In this document: positions 9,417 to 22,163 of the stretch, in pieces
How positions within the stretch are numbered: position 1 is the first letter of the stretch
Layout of the letters: the number at the start of each line of letters is the position of its first letter
DNA from: Owenia fusiformis
Taxonomy: Eukaryota; Annelida; Polychaeta; Sabellida; Oweniidae
DNA: 64,000 bases
Assembly: GCA_903813345.2 (NCBI GenBank)
Contig: CAIIXF020000335.1
Location: forward strand, 24,001-88,000
Reading direction: 5' to 3'
Position numbers and translations under genes: made by a program
Notes under the pieces: generated by a model
Told to the model about the DNA's origin: nothing
What the model saw: only the letters and a program-made list of their open reading frames with translations
The model's database searches: none

Positions 9417-9606
9417 ACTGATCGATTGTTGATGTTTGCGAGTTGCAGAAAGATGCTTCGAGGTTTATCTCAGCTGTACTGATTGCGTTATGAGATGTAT
9501 GGATATCTCGGCTCAATTTATTGATAGCGCGCCGACGTAAGAGAACAAACTTCCGGTTTGATCGGCTCAGCCAGCAAAGATACAATGGCGAATTATAACT
9601 GTGTTT
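9417..9606 (-). promoter_or_regulatory. H1 promoter region, copy 2
   Basis: H1 box AAACACA at 9600-9606; ETS-like and TATA-like motifs at the same offsets as in copy 1. Confidence 0.65.
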
Positions 9607-11459
9607 GTTACCATATTTTGGAGCCGTTTTCAGTGTCTTCTAATGTCGGAGTATAGTCAACAAGACTATGTCATTAAAGGACATAAAATTCTCTACAAGA
9701 TGCACCCGCGTCGCCCTCTTGAAAACTCGATCGAAGCCAAGAAAAAATGAGAAAACTATGAAATGTACACGCTAAAATTCAAAGATTTCGCAATGAAATT
9801 GAAATAAATCAATCAACATGAAGACAAAGTTGTTTCTATTTCAGCTATTTTATGAATTAATATATTATGCGTGCTTTAGAAGCAAACTTCTCTTCGTACA
9901 AGGACATTTTGACGATGAAATCGTCGATTGACTTTCCCTAACTAACACAAATTTTTCGAAGGCAGCCATTTTGAGCGGTTTAGATATCAAGGGAAGAATG
10001 TTGTTGCAATGTGATATTTTTTGCCATAAATATCGTTTAAAGTTGTGTTTTCATCATGCAAATGATAAGTAGCTGTTTGGATACATCATCTTTAAAGATA
10101 TTTCGAAATGATTCTGTCGTACAATCGAGCACAATTTCGTACTTGTTAACAAAACCCGGCATGAAGTTTGTAGTTTAATGGGACGGTGACTGAGAGGCTA
10201 GGGAACACATCAGTGTTGTAACATTCATTCTGAACGTACCACCTTCATTTGACGGCTATGAGCGGGTTTGGAGCATACGACCTTGTGCAGCGTGTTATCA
10301 AACGTATCATCTATGCAAAAGTAAAAAGGGATTGTGCTTTTAAGTTTTGATTGTGCCAATCAGAATATGGCTTTCAAACTACGACCATTGACCTTGTGGA
10401 AGGTAACAATGATGATACGCAACCAAAGTCCTTAGATTTACCCATTCATAGCAGCAACGAGATGGCACTTTTGTTCAACTTTTTATTGAATGCTAAACCG
10501 ACATTCCAATCGATAATTCTAGCCAGAACTGGCGTGATTTTGCTATACAGTTCATCAATTGCTGGATATTTTATGCATTGATCTATTAGTTGAAAACCGT
10601 TTGCAACTGAATCACGAAACGTAAACTTGTCTCTCACAACGTGGGATGACAACACTTACGTCTGTTCTTCTGATTTTTATATGTCGTAAAAAGATAAAAA
10701 CGGAGCGTCACCAGCTGATTGCGCTTCTTAATTGATTGTGCTGAATACGAAATTCGAACAAACTGATTAACTTTATGGCATATCCTTCCCCTAACCCAGA
10801 ATGTTTATTTCATCATTAACATCTCTGGTTGTTCTTGTAGACGTTGTCGTTTTAACAGAACTATAGTCCCACCAAATCCCGAATTATCTAAATAGAACAA
10901 AGTTTATATCATAGGCAAAGATCGATAGAAATAATTTTTTTAAATAAAGATGGCATGGTAATCGATTTGGGTTTATTTCTAAATTATAATACTGGATTCT
11001 GCTGGTGCTGCCATCTTTATCTCGGCCCAGAACCTATGGTTTATATGTTAGCTACCTATATACCTTCGCTAGTGTCGTGTGTATTCTCATCATTACATTA
11101 ACATATAGCCCCTCTGTGTTTTGTCAGTAAACACTCTCACCAGTGTGTATTCTCAGCATTTCATTACAACCGTGTGTATTGTCAGTGTACACTCTCAACA
11201 CTTCATTACACCTGTGTGGGTTGCCAGCATATACATTATTCTTTCCAGTATTCATTCTAATAGTTACACCACACCCGTTTCTATTTTAAGCATGCACTCT
11301 TTTTCTCTCTCCAGTATGTATCCTTCCTGAAATGTTGTGGTCATACATAGGTTTATATAGAAAATGGCTATCTGACATACCGTGAACGCACAGTTGCACA
11401 CACTATTATGCACTCGATTAGATATTCATAAACTAATTTCTCTTTTGGAAGTAACAGTT

Positions 11460-11475
11460 GGCCCTGATAAGGGCC
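11460..11475 (-). promoter_or_regulatory. Histone 3' stem-loop, H1 copy 3
   Basis: Perfect GGCCCT/AGGGCC stem with loop TATC. Confidence 0.95.
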
Positions 11476-11507
11476 GTTTTGGGGTACAATAAGCAATACT
11501 CGAGGCA

Positions 11508-12080
11508 TTACTTCTTTACTGGTTTCTTTGCTGCAGACTTCTTGGCAGCGATTTTCTTGGCCGCTGGTTTCTTGGCAGCGGCTTTCTTGGCAGCTGTTTT
11601 CTTAGCTACTGGTTTCTTTGCCTCTTTCTTGGGTGTCTTCGCTTTCTTTACTTTCTTTGGGGACTTTGATGCTGCAGTCTTTGCGGGTTTCTTAGCCGCC
11701 TTCTTGGGAGTCTTGACCTTCTTCACTGGCTTTTTGGCTGCAGGTTTCTTTGCCTTGACTGGCTTTTTGGCTACCTTTGGTTTCTTGGCTGCCTTTGGCT
11801 TCTCTCCGAGCTTGAATGAACCAGATGCGCCAGTTCCCTTGCTTTGCTTGAGAGTGCCTTTCGTCACACCCGCCTTGAGTGCCATCTTCAGATGAGCATT
11901 GGTAGATGATTCAGCACCGAGACCGTTAAAGTTGGCGATGATGTACTTCAGAATGGCTATTCTGCTGGATCCTGTGCGCTCTTTCAAAGCTCCAATGGCC
12001 TGGCTGATCATATCGATGTACTTGGGATGTTCTGCTACCTTGGCGGCCTTCTTCACTTTAGGAACTGCTGTGGATGCCAT
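11508..12080 (-). CDS. Histone H1, copy 3 (190 aa)
   Basis: Belongs to the Ala12/Thr60/Val188 group (with copies 6, 7 and 10-12) and has a private Ala3Ser in the N-tail. The globular domain and the S/T-P-K-K motifs are intact. Confidence 0.98.
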   Translation of the reverse strand: MASTAVPKVKKAAKVAEHPKYIDMISQAIGALKERTGSSRIAILKYIIANFNGLGAESSTNAHLKMALKAGVTKGTLKQSKGTGASGSFKLGEKPKAAKKPKVAKKPVKAKKPAAKKPVKKVKTPKKAAKKPAKTAASKSPKKVKKAKTPKKEAKKPVAKKTAAKKAAAKKPAAKKIAAKKSAAKKPVKK

Positions 12081-12270
12081 ACTGATCGATTGTTGATGTT
12101 TGCGAGTTGCAGAAAGATGCTTCGAGGTTTATCTCAGCTGTACTGATTGCGTTATGAGATGTATGGATATCTCGGCTCAATTTATTGATAGCGCGCCGAC
12201 GTAAGAGAACAAACTTCCGGTTTGATCGGCTCAGCCAGCAAAGATACAATGGCGAATTATAACTGTGTTT
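12081..12270 (-). promoter_or_regulatory. H1 promoter region, copy 3
   Basis: H1 box AAACACA at 12264-12270; remaining motifs as in copy 1. Confidence 0.65.
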
Positions 12271-14123
12271 GTTACCATATTTTGAAGCCGTTTTTCAGTG
12301 TCTTCTAATGTCGGAGTATAGTCAACAAGACTATGTCATTAAAGGACATAAAATTCTCTACAAGATGCACCCGCGTCGCCCTCTTGAAAACTCGATCGAA
12401 GCCAAGAAAAAATGAGAAAACTATGAAATGTACACGCTAAAATTCAAAGATTTCGCAATGAAATTGAAATAAATCAATCAACATGAAGACAAAGTTGTTT
12501 CTATTTCAGCTATTTTATGAATTAATATATTATGCGTGCTTTAGAAGCAAACTTCTCTTCGTACAAGGACATTTTGACGATGAAATCGTCGATTGACTTT
12601 CCCTAACTAACACAAATTTTTCGAAGGCAGCCATTTTGAGCGGTTTAGATATCAAGGGAAGAATGTTGTTGCAATGTGATATTTTTTGCCATAAATATCG
12701 TTTAAAGTTGTGTTTTCATCATGCAAATGATAAGTAGCTGTTTGGATACATCATCTTTAAAGATATTTCGAAATGATTCTGTCGTACAATCGAGCACAAT
12801 TTCGTACTTGTTAACAAAACCCGGCATGAAGTTTGTAGTTTAATGGGACGGTGACTGAGAGGCTAGGGAACACATCAGTGTTGTAACATTCATTCTGAAC
12901 GTACCACCTTCATTTGACGGCTATGAGCGGGTTTGGAGCATACGACCTTGTGCAGCGTGTTATCAAACGTATCATCTATGCAAAAGTAAAAAGGGATTGT
13001 GCTTTTAAGTTTTGATTGTGCCAATCAGAATATGGCTTTCAAACTACGACCATTGACCTTGTGGAAGGTAACAATGATGATACGCAACCAAAGTCCTTAG
13101 ATTTACCCATTCATAGCAGCAACGAGATGGCACTTTTGTTCAACTTTTTATTGAATGCTAAACCGACATTCCAATCTATAATTCTAGCCAGAACTGGCGT
13201 GATTTTGCTATACAGTTCATCAATTGCTGGATATTTTATGCATTGATCTATTAGTTGAAAACCGTTTGCAACTGAATCACGAAACGTAAACTTGTCTCTC
13301 ACAACGTGGGATGACAACACTTACGTCTGTTCTTCTGATTTTTATATGTCGTAAAAAGATAAAAACGGAGCGTCACCAGCTGATTGCGCTTCTTAATTGA
13401 TTGTGCTGAATACGAAATTCGAACAAACTGATTAACTTTATGGCATATCCTTCCCCTAACCCAGAATGTTTATTTCATCATTAACATCTCTGGTTGTTCT
13501 TGTAGACGTTGTCGTTTTAACAGAACTATAGTCCCACCAAATCCCGAATTATCTAAATAGAACAAAGTTTATATCATAGGCAAAGATCGATAGAAATAAT
13601 TTTTTAAATAAAGATGGCATGGTAATCGATTTGGGTTTATTTCTAAATTATAATACTGGATTCTGCTGGTGCTGCCATCTTTATCTCGGCCCAGAACCTA
13701 TGGTTTATATGTTAGCTACCTATATACCTTCGCTAGTGTCGTGTGTATTCTCATCATTACATTAACATATAGCCCCTCTGTGTTTTGTCAGTAAACACTC
13801 TCACCAGTGTGTATTCTCAGCATTTCATTACAACCGTGTGTATTGTCAGTGTACACTCTCAACACTTCATTACACCTGTGTGGGTTGCCAGCATATACAG
13901 TATTCTTTCCAGTATTCATTCTAATAGTTACACCACACCCGTTTCTATTTTAAGCATGCACTCTCTTTCTCTCTCCAGTATGTATCCTTCCTGAAATGTT
14001 GTGGTCATACATAGGTTTATATAGAAAATGGCTATCTGACATACCGTGAACGCACAGTTGCACACACTATTATGCACTCGATTAGATATTCATAAACTAA
14101 TTTCTCTTTTGGAAGTAACAGTT

Positions 14124-14139
14124 GGCCCTGATAAGGGCC
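14124..14139 (-). promoter_or_regulatory. Histone 3' stem-loop, H1 copy 4
   Basis: Perfect GGCCCT/AGGGCC stem with loop TATC. Confidence 0.95.
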
Positions 14140-14171
14140 GTTTTGGGGTACAATAAGCAATACTCGAGGCA

Positions 14172-14744
14172 TTACTTCTTTACTGGTTTCTTTGCTGCAG
14201 ACTTCTTGGCAGCGATTTTCTTGGCCGCTGGTTTCTTGGCAGCGGCTTTCTTGGCAGCTGTTTTCTTAGCTACTGGTTTCTTTGCCTCTTTCTTGGGTGT
14301 CTTCGCTTTCTTTACTTTCTTTGGGGACTTTGATGCTGCAGTCTTTGCGGGTTTCTTAGCCGCCTTCTCGGGAGTCTTGACCTTCTTCACTGGCTTTTTG
14401 GCTGCAGGTTTCTTTTCCTTGACTGGCTTTTTGGCTACCTTTGGTTTCTTGGCTGCCTTTGGCTTCTCTCCGAGCTTGAATGAACCAGATGCGCCAGTTC
14501 CCTTGCTTTGCTTGAGAGTGCCTTTCGTCACACCCGCCTTGAGTGCCATCTTCAGATGAGCATTGATAGATGATTCAGCACCGAGACCGTTAAAGTTGGC
14601 GATGATGTACTTCAGAATGGCTATTCTGCTGGATCCTGTGCGCTCTTTCAAAGCTCCAATGGCCTGGCTGATCATATCGATGTACTTGGGATGTTCTGCT
14701 ACCTTGGCGGCCTTCTTCACTTTAGGAACTGCTGTGGCTGCCAT
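14172..14744 (-). CDS. Histone H1, copy 4 (190 aa)
   Basis: Ala12, Thr36, Ile60, Val188, with two acidic changes in the C-tail: Ala110Glu and a private Lys126Glu, which turns the first TPKK into TPEK. The T-P-x-K kinase consensus is still met, but local basic charge falls. The frame is otherwise intact. Confidence 0.98.
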   Translation of the reverse strand: MAATAVPKVKKAAKVAEHPKYIDMISQAIGALKERTGSSRIAILKYIIANFNGLGAESSINAHLKMALKAGVTKGTLKQSKGTGASGSFKLGEKPKAAKKPKVAKKPVKEKKPAAKKPVKKVKTPEKAAKKPAKTAASKSPKKVKKAKTPKKEAKKPVAKKTAAKKAAAKKPAAKKIAAKKSAAKKPVKK

Positions 14745-14934
14745 ACTGATCGATTGTTGATGTTTGCGAGTTGCAGAAAGATGCTTCGAGGTTTATCTCA
14801 GCTGTACTGATTGCGTTATGAGATGTATGGATATCTCGGCTCAATTTATTGATAGCGCGCCGACGTAAGAGAACAAACTTCCGGTTTGATCGGCTCAGCC
14901 AGCAAAGATACAATGGCGAATTATAACTGTGTTT
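14745..14934 (-). promoter_or_regulatory. H1 promoter region, copy 4
   Basis: H1 box AAACACA at 14928-14934; remaining motifs as in copy 1. Confidence 0.65.
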
Positions 14935-16787
14935 GTTACCATATTTTGGAGCCGTTTTTCAGTGTCTTCTAATGTCGGAGTATAGTCAACAAGACTATGT
15001 CATTAAAGGACATAAAATTCTCTACAAGATGCACCCGCGTCGCCCTCTTGAAAACTCGATCGAAGCCAAGAAAAAATGAGAAAACTATGAAATGTACACG
15101 CTAAAATTCAAAGATTTCGCAATGAAATTGAAATAAATCAATCAACATGAAGACAAAGTTGTTTCTATTTGAGCTATTTCATGAATTAATATATTATGCG
15201 TGCTTTAGAAGCAAACTTCTCTTCGTACAAGGACATTTTGACGATGAAATCGTCGATTGACTTTCCCTAACTAACACAAATTTTTCGAAGGCAGCCATTT
15301 TGAGCGGTTTAGATATCAAGGGAAGAATGTTGTTGCAATGTGATATTTTTTGCCATAAATATCGTTTAAAGTTGTGTTTTCATCATGCAAATGATAAGAA
15401 GCTGTTTGGATACATCATCTTTAAAGATATTTCGAAATGATTCTGTCGTACAATCGAGCACAATTTCGTACTTGTTAACAAAACCCGGCATGAAGTTTGT
15501 AGTTTAATGGGACGGTGACTGAGAGGCTAGGGAACACATCAGTGTTGTAACATTCATTCTGAACGTACCACCTTCATTTGACGGCTATGAGCGGGTTTGG
15601 AGCATACGACCTTGTGCAGCGTGTTATCAAACGTATCATCTATGCAAAAGTAAAAAGGGATTGTGCTTTTAAGTTTTGATTGTGCCAATCAGAATATGGC
15701 TTTCAAAATACGACCATTGACCTTGTGGAAGGTAACAATGATGATACGCAACCAAAGTCCTTAGATTTACCCATTCATAGCAGCAACGAGATGGCACTTT
15801 TGTTCAACTTTTTATTGAATGCTAAACCGACATTCCAATCGATAATTCTAGCCAGAACTGGCGTGATTTTGCTATACAGTTCATCAATTGCTGGATATTT
15901 TATGCATTGATCTATTAGTTGAAAACCGTTTGCAACTGAATCACGAAACGTAAACTTGTCTCTCACAACGTGGGATGACAACACTTACGTCTGTTCTTCT
16001 GATTTTTATATGTCGTAAAAAGATAAAAACGGAGCGTCACCAGCTGATTGCGCTTCTTAATTGATTGTGCTGAATACGAAATTCGAACAAACTGATTAAC
16101 TTTATGGCATATCCTTCCCCTAACCCAGAATGTTTATTTCATCATTAACATCTCTGATTGTTCTTGTAGACGTTGTCGTTTTAAGAGAACTATAGTCCCA
16201 CCAAATCCCGAATTATCTAAATAGAACATAGTTTATATCATAGGCAAAGATCGATAGAAATAATTTTTTAAATAAAGATGGCATGGTAATCGATTTGGGT
16301 TTATTTCTAAATTATAATACTGGATTCTGCTGGTGCTGCCATCTTTATCTCGGCCCAGAATCTATGGTTTATATGTTAGCTACCTATATACCTTCGCTAG
16401 TGTCGTGTGTATTCTCATCATTACATTAACATATAGCCCCTCTGTGTTTTGTCAGTAAACACTCTCACCAGTGTGTATTCTCAGCATTTCATTACAACCG
16501 TGTGTATTGTCAGTGTACACTCTCAACACTTCATTACACCTGTGTAGGTTGCCAGCATATACAGTATTCTTTCCAGTGTTCATTCTAATAGTTACACCAC
16601 ACCCGTTTCTATTTTAAGCATGCACTCTCTTTCTCTCTCCAGTATGTATCCTTCCTGAAATGTTGTGGTCATACATAGGTTTATATAGAAAATGGCTATC
16701 TGACATACCGTGAACGCACAGTTGCACACACTATTATGCACTCGATTAGATATTCATAAACTAATTTCTCTTTTGGAAGTAACAGTT

Positions 16788-16803
16788 GGCCCTGATAAGG
16801 GCC
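16788..16803 (-). promoter_or_regulatory. Histone 3' stem-loop, H1 copy 5
   Basis: Perfect GGCCCT/AGGGCC stem with loop TATC. Confidence 0.95.
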
Positions 16804-16835
16804 GTTTTGGGGTACAATAAGCAATACTCGAGGCA

Positions 16836-17408
16836 TTACTTCTTTGCTGGTTTCTTTGCTGCAGACTTCTTGGCAGCGATTTTCTTGGCCGCTGGTTTCT
16901 TGGCAGCGGCTTTCTTGGCAGCTGTTTTCTTAGCTACTGGTTTCTTTGCCTCTTTCTTGGGTGTCTTCGCTTTCTTTACTTTCTTTGGGGACTTTGATGC
17001 TGCAGTCTTTGCGGGTTTCTTAGCCGCCTTCTTGGGAGTCTTGACCTTCTTTACTGGCTTTTTGGCTGCAGGTTTCTTTGCCTTGACTGGCTTTTTGGCT
17101 ACCTTTGGTTTCTTGGCTGCCTTTGGCTTCTCTCCGAGCTTGAATGAACCAGATGCGCCAGTTCCCTTGCTTTGCTTGAGAGTGCCTTTCGTCACACCCG
17201 CCTTGAGTGCCATCTTCAGATGAGCATTGATAGATGATTCAGCACCGAGACCGTTAAAGTTGGCGATGATGTACTTCAGAATGGCTATTCTGCTGGATCC
17301 TGTGCGCTCTTTCAAAGCTCCAATGGCCTGGCTGATCATATCGATGTACTTGGGATGTTCTGCTACCTTGGCGGCCTTCTTCACTTTAGGAACTGCTGTG
17401 GCTGCCAT
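16836..17408 (-). CDS. Histone H1, copy 5 (190 aa)
   Basis: Ala12, Thr36, Ile60, Ala110, Ala188: a combination that looks intermediate between the copy 1 and copy 6 groups. Domains are intact. Confidence 0.98.
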   Translation of the reverse strand: MAATAVPKVKKAAKVAEHPKYIDMISQAIGALKERTGSSRIAILKYIIANFNGLGAESSINAHLKMALKAGVTKGTLKQSKGTGASGSFKLGEKPKAAKKPKVAKKPVKAKKPAAKKPVKKVKTPKKAAKKPAKTAASKSPKKVKKAKTPKKEAKKPVAKKTAAKKAAAKKPAAKKIAAKKSAAKKPAKK

Positions 17409-17598
17409 ACTGATCGATTGTTGATGTTTGCGAGTTGCAGAAAGATGCTTCGAGGTTTATCTCAGCTGTACTGATTGCGTTATGAGATGTATGGATATCT
17501 CGGCTCAATTTATTGATAGCGCGCCGACGTAAGAGAACAAACTTCCGGTTTGATCGGCTCAGCCAGCAAAGATACAATGGCGAATTATAACTGTGTTT
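17409..17598 (-). promoter_or_regulatory. H1 promoter region, copy 5
   Basis: H1 box AAACACA at 17592-17598; remaining motifs as in copy 1. Confidence 0.65.
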
Positions 17599-19451
17599 GT
17601 TACCATATTTTGGAGCCGTTTTTCAGTGTCTTCTAATGTCGGAGTATAGTCAACAAGACTATGTCATTAAAGGACATAAAATTCTCTACAAGATGCACCC
17701 GCGTCGCCCTCTTGAAAACTCGATCGAAGCCAAGAAAAAATGAGAAAACTATGAAATGTACACGCTAAAATTCAAAGATTTCGCAATGAAATTGAAATAA
17801 ATCAATCAACATGAAGACAAAGTTGTTTCTATTTGAGCTATTTTATGAATTAATATATTATGCGTGCTTTAGAAGCAAACTTCTCTTCGTACAAGGACAT
17901 TTTGACGATGAAATCGTCGATTGACTTTCCCTAACTAACACAAATTTTTCGAAGGCAGCCATTTTGAGCGGTTTAGATATCAAGGGAAGAATGTTGTTGC
18001 AATGTGATATTTTTTGCCATAAATATCGTTTAAAGTTGTGTTTTCATCATGCAAATGATAAGTAGCTGTTTGGATACATCATCTTTAAAGATATTTCGAA
18101 ATGATTCTGTCGTACAATCGAGCACAATTTCGTACTTGTTAACAAAACCCGGCATGAAGTTTGTAGTTTAATGGGACGGTGACTGAGAGGCTAGGGAACA
18201 CATCAGTGTTGTAACATTCATTCTGAACGTACCACCTTCATTTGACGGCTATGAGCGGGTTTGGAGCATACGACCTTGTGCAGCGTGTTATCAAACGTAT
18301 CATCTATGCAAAAGTAAAAAGGGATTGTGCTTTTAAGTTTTGATTGTGCCAATCAGAATATGGCTTTCAAACTACGACCATTGACCTTGTGGAAGGTAAC
18401 AATGATGATACGCAACCAAAGTCCTTAGATTTACCCATTCATAGCAGCAACGAGATGGCACTTTTGTTCAACTTTTTATTGAATGCTAAACCGACATTCC
18501 AATCGATAATTCTAGCCAGAACTGGCGTGATTTTGCTATACAGTTCATCAATTGCTGGATATTTTATGCATTGATCTATTAGTTGAAAACCGTTTGCAAC
18601 TGAATCACGAAACGTAAACTTGTCTCTCACAACGTGGGATGACAACACTTACGTCTGTTCTACTGATTTTTATATGTCGTAAAAAGATAAAAACGGAGCG
18701 TCACCAGCTGATTGCGCTTCTTAATTGATTGTGCTGAATACGAAATTCGAACAAACTGATTAACTTTATGGCATATCCTTCCCCTAACCCAGAATGTTTA
18801 TTTCATCATTAACATCTCTGGTTGTTCTTGTAGACGTTGTCGTTTTAACAGAACTATAGTCCCACCAAATCCCGAATTATCTAAATAGAACAAAGTTTAT
18901 ATCATAGGCAAAGATCGATAGAAATAATTTTTTAAATAAAGATGGCATGGTAATCGATTTGGGTTTATTTCTAAATTATAATACTGGATTCTGCTGGTGC
19001 TGCCATCTTTATCTCGGCCCAGAACCTATGGTTTATATGTTAGCTACCTATATACCTTCGCTAGTGTCGTGTGTATTCTCATCATTACATTAACATATAG
19101 CCCCTCTGTGTTTTGTCAGTAAACACTCTCACCAGTGTGTATTCTCAGCATTTCATTACAACCGTGTGTATTGTCAGTGTACACTCTCAACACTTCATTA
19201 CACCTGTGTGGGTTGCCAGCATATACAGTATTCTTTCCAGTATTCATTCTAATAGTTACACCACACCCGTTTCTATTTTAAGCATGCACTCTCTTTCTCT
19301 CTCCAGTATGTATCCTTCCTGAAATGTTGTGGTCATACATAGGTTTATATAGAAAATGGCTATCTGACATACCGTGAACGCACAGTTGCACACACTATTA
19401 TGCACTCGATTAGATATTCATAAACTAATTTCTCTTTTGGAAGTAACAGTT

Positions 19452-19467
19452 GGCCCTGATAAGGGCC
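19452..19467 (-). promoter_or_regulatory. Histone 3' stem-loop, H1 copy 6
   Basis: Perfect GGCCCT/AGGGCC stem with loop TATC. Confidence 0.95.
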
Positions 19468-19499
19468 GTTTTGGGGTACAATAAGCAATACTCGAGGCA

Positions 19500-20072
19500 T
19501 TACTTCTTTACTGGTTTCTTTGCTGCAGACTTCTTGGCAGCGATTTTCTTGGCCGCTGGTTTCTTGGCAGCGGCTTTCTTGGCAGCTGTTTTCTTAGCTA
19601 CTGGTTTCTTTGCCTCTTTCTTGGGTGTCTTCGCTTTCTTTACTTTCTTTGGGGACTTTGATGCTGCAGTCTTTGCGGGTTTCTTAGCCGCCTTCTTGGG
19701 AGTCTTGACCTTCTTCACTGGCTTTTTGGCTGCAGGTTTCTTTGCCTTGACTGGCTTTTTGGCTACCTTTGGTTTCTTGGCTGCCTTTGGCTTCTCTCCG
19801 AGCTTGAATGAACCAGATGCGCCAGTTCCCTTGCTTTGCTTGAGAGTGCCTTTCGTCACACCCGCCTTGAGTGCCATCTTCAGATGAGCATTGGTAGATG
19901 ATTCAGCACCGAGACCGTTAAAGTTGGCGATGATGTACTTCAGAATGGCTATTCTGCTGGATCCTGTGCGCTCTTTCAAAGCTCCAATGGCCTGGCTGAT
20001 CATATCGATGTACTTGGGATGTTCTGCTACCTTGGCGGCCTTCTTCACTTTAGGAACTGCTGTGGCTGCCAT
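19500..20072 (-). CDS. Histone H1, copy 6 (190 aa)
   Basis: Ala12, Thr36, Thr60, Ala110, Val188. The protein is identical to copies 7, 10, 11 and 12, the commonest form in the window. Confidence 0.98.
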   Translation of the reverse strand: MAATAVPKVKKAAKVAEHPKYIDMISQAIGALKERTGSSRIAILKYIIANFNGLGAESSTNAHLKMALKAGVTKGTLKQSKGTGASGSFKLGEKPKAAKKPKVAKKPVKAKKPAAKKPVKKVKTPKKAAKKPAKTAASKSPKKVKKAKTPKKEAKKPVAKKTAAKKAAAKKPAAKKIAAKKSAAKKPVKK

Positions 20073-20262
20073 ACTGATCGATTGTTGATGTTTGCGAGTT
20101 GCAGAAAGATGCTTCGAGGTTTATCTCAGCTGTACTGATTGCGTTATGAGATGTATGGATATCTCGGCTCAATTTATTGATAGCGCGCCGACGTAAGAGA
20201 ACAAACTTCCGGTTTGATCGGCTCAGCCAGCAAAGATACAATGGCGAATTATAACTGTGTTT
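20073..20262 (-). promoter_or_regulatory. H1 promoter region, copy 6
   Basis: H1 box AAACACA at 20256-20262; remaining motifs as in copy 1. Confidence 0.65.
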
Positions 20263-22115
20263 GTTACCATATTTTGGAGCCGTTTTTCAGTGTCTTCTAA
20301 TGTCGGAGTATAGTCAACAAGACTATGTCATTAAAGGACATAAAATTCTCTACAAGATGCACCCGCGTCGCCCTCTTGAAAACTCGATCGAAGCCAAGAA
20401 AAAATGAGAAAACTATGAAATGTACACGCTAAAATTCAAAGATTTCGCAATGAAATTGAAATAAATCAATCAACATGAAGACAAAGTTGTTTCTATTTGA
20501 GCTATTTTATGAATTAATATATTATGCGTGCTTTAGAAGCAAACTTCTCTTCGTACAAGGACATTTTGACGATGAAATCGTCGATTGACTTTCCCTAACT
20601 AACACAAATTTTTCGAAGGCAGCCATTTTGAGCGGTTTAGATATCAAGGGAAGAATGTTGTTGCAATGTGATATTTTTTGCCATAAATATCGTTTAAAGT
20701 TGTGTTTTCATCATGCAAATGATAAGTAGCTGTTTGGATACATCATCTTTAAAGATATTTCGAAATGATTCTGTCGTACAATCGAGCACAATTTCGTACT
20801 TGTTAACAAAACCCGGCATGAAGTTTGTAGTTTAATGGGACGGTGACTGAGAGGCTAGGGAACACATCAGTGTTGTAACATTCATTCTGAACGTACCACC
20901 TTCATTTGACGGCTATGAGCGGGTTTGGAGCATACGACCTTGTGCAGCGTGTTATCAAACGTATCATCTATGCAAAAGTAAAAAGGGATTGTGCTTTTAA
21001 GTTTTGATTGTGCCAATCAGAATATGGCTTTCAAACTACGACCATTGACCTTGTGGAAGGTAACAATGATGATACGCAACCAAAGTCCTTAGATTTACCC
21101 ATTCATAGCAGCAACGAGATGGCACTTTTGTTCAACTTTTTATTGAATGCTAAACCGACATTCCAATCGATAATTCTAGCCAGAACTGGCGTGATTTTGC
21201 TATACAGTTCATCAATTGCTGGATATTTTATGCATTGATCTATTAGTTGAAAACCGTTTGCAACTGAATCACGAAACGTAAACTTGTCTCTCACAACGTG
21301 GGATGACAACACTTACGTCTGTTCTACTGATTTTTATATGTCGTAAAAAGATAAAAACGGAGCGTCACCAGCTGATTGCGCTTCTTAATTGATTGTGCTG
21401 AATACGAAATTCGAACAAACTGATTAACTTTATGGCATATCCTTCCCCTAACCCAGAATGTTTATTTCATCATTAACATCTCTGGTTGTTCTTGTAGACG
21501 TTGTCGTTTTAACAGAACTATAGTCCCACCAAATCCCGAATTATCTAAATAGAACAAAGTTTATATCATAGGCAAAGATCGATAGAAATAATTTTTTAAA
21601 TAAAGATGGCATGGTAATCGATTTGGGTTTATTTCTAAATTATAATACTGGATTCTGCTGGTGCTGCCATCTTTATCTCGGCCCAGAACCTATGGTTTAT
21701 ATGTTAGCTACCTATATACCTTCGCTAGTGTCGTGTGTATTCTCATCATTACATTAACATATAGCCCCTCTGTGTTTTGTCAGTAAACACTCTCACCAGT
21801 GTGTATTCTCAGCATTTCATTACAACCGTGTGTATTGTCAGTGTACACTCTCAACACTTCATTACACCTGTGTGGGTTGCCAGCATATACAGTATTCTTT
21901 CCAGTATTCATTCTAATAGTTACACCACACCCGTTTCTATTTTAAGCATGCACTCTCTTTCTCTCTCCAGTATGTATCCTTCCTGAAATGTTGTGGTCAT
22001 ACATAGGTTTATATAGAAAATGGCTATCTGACATACCGTGAACGCACAGTTGCACACACTATTATGCACTCGATTAGATATTCATAAACTAATTTCTCTT
22101 TTGGAAGTAACAGTT

Positions 22116-22131
22116 GGCCCTGATAAGGGCC
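22116..22131 (-). promoter_or_regulatory. Histone 3' stem-loop, H1 copy 7
   Basis: Perfect GGCCCT/AGGGCC stem with loop TATC. Confidence 0.95.
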
Positions 22132-22163
22132 GTTTTGGGGTACAATAAGCAATACTCGAGGCA

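Larger units (their letters stand above)
8526..11189. repeat. H1 repeat unit 2
   Basis: Same plan as unit 1. It carries one T fewer after the H1 promoter (GCCGTTTTCAG near 9625), a G-to-C change shared with unit 3 (CTATTTCAGC near 9837), and one extra T in the T tract near 10935. Confidence 0.95.
11190..13853. repeat. H1 repeat unit 3
   Basis: Same plan. Private changes include ATACATTATTC near 11230, TTTTGAAGCC near 12283 and CCAATCTATAATT near 13170. Confidence 0.95.
13854..16517. repeat. H1 repeat unit 4
   Basis: Same plan. The spacer has several private changes (CTATTTCATG near 15175, GATAAGAAGC near 15395, TCAAAATACG near 15700). It also shares TTTTAAGAGAAC and AACATAGTTT with the right parts of units 8 and 13, a patchwork typical of gene conversion. 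Confidence 0.95.
16518..19181. repeat. H1 repeat unit 5
   Basis: Same plan. It has a private GTGTAGGTTGCC near 16543. It carries GTTCTACTG near 18660 where units 1-4 have GTTCTTCTG, a marker shared with units 6 and 10-12. Confidence 0.95.
19182..21845. repeat. H1 repeat unit 6
   Basis: Same plan. It appears almost identical to units 10-12, including the GTTCTACTG marker near 21323 and the H1 variant Thr60/Val188. Confidence 0.95.
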
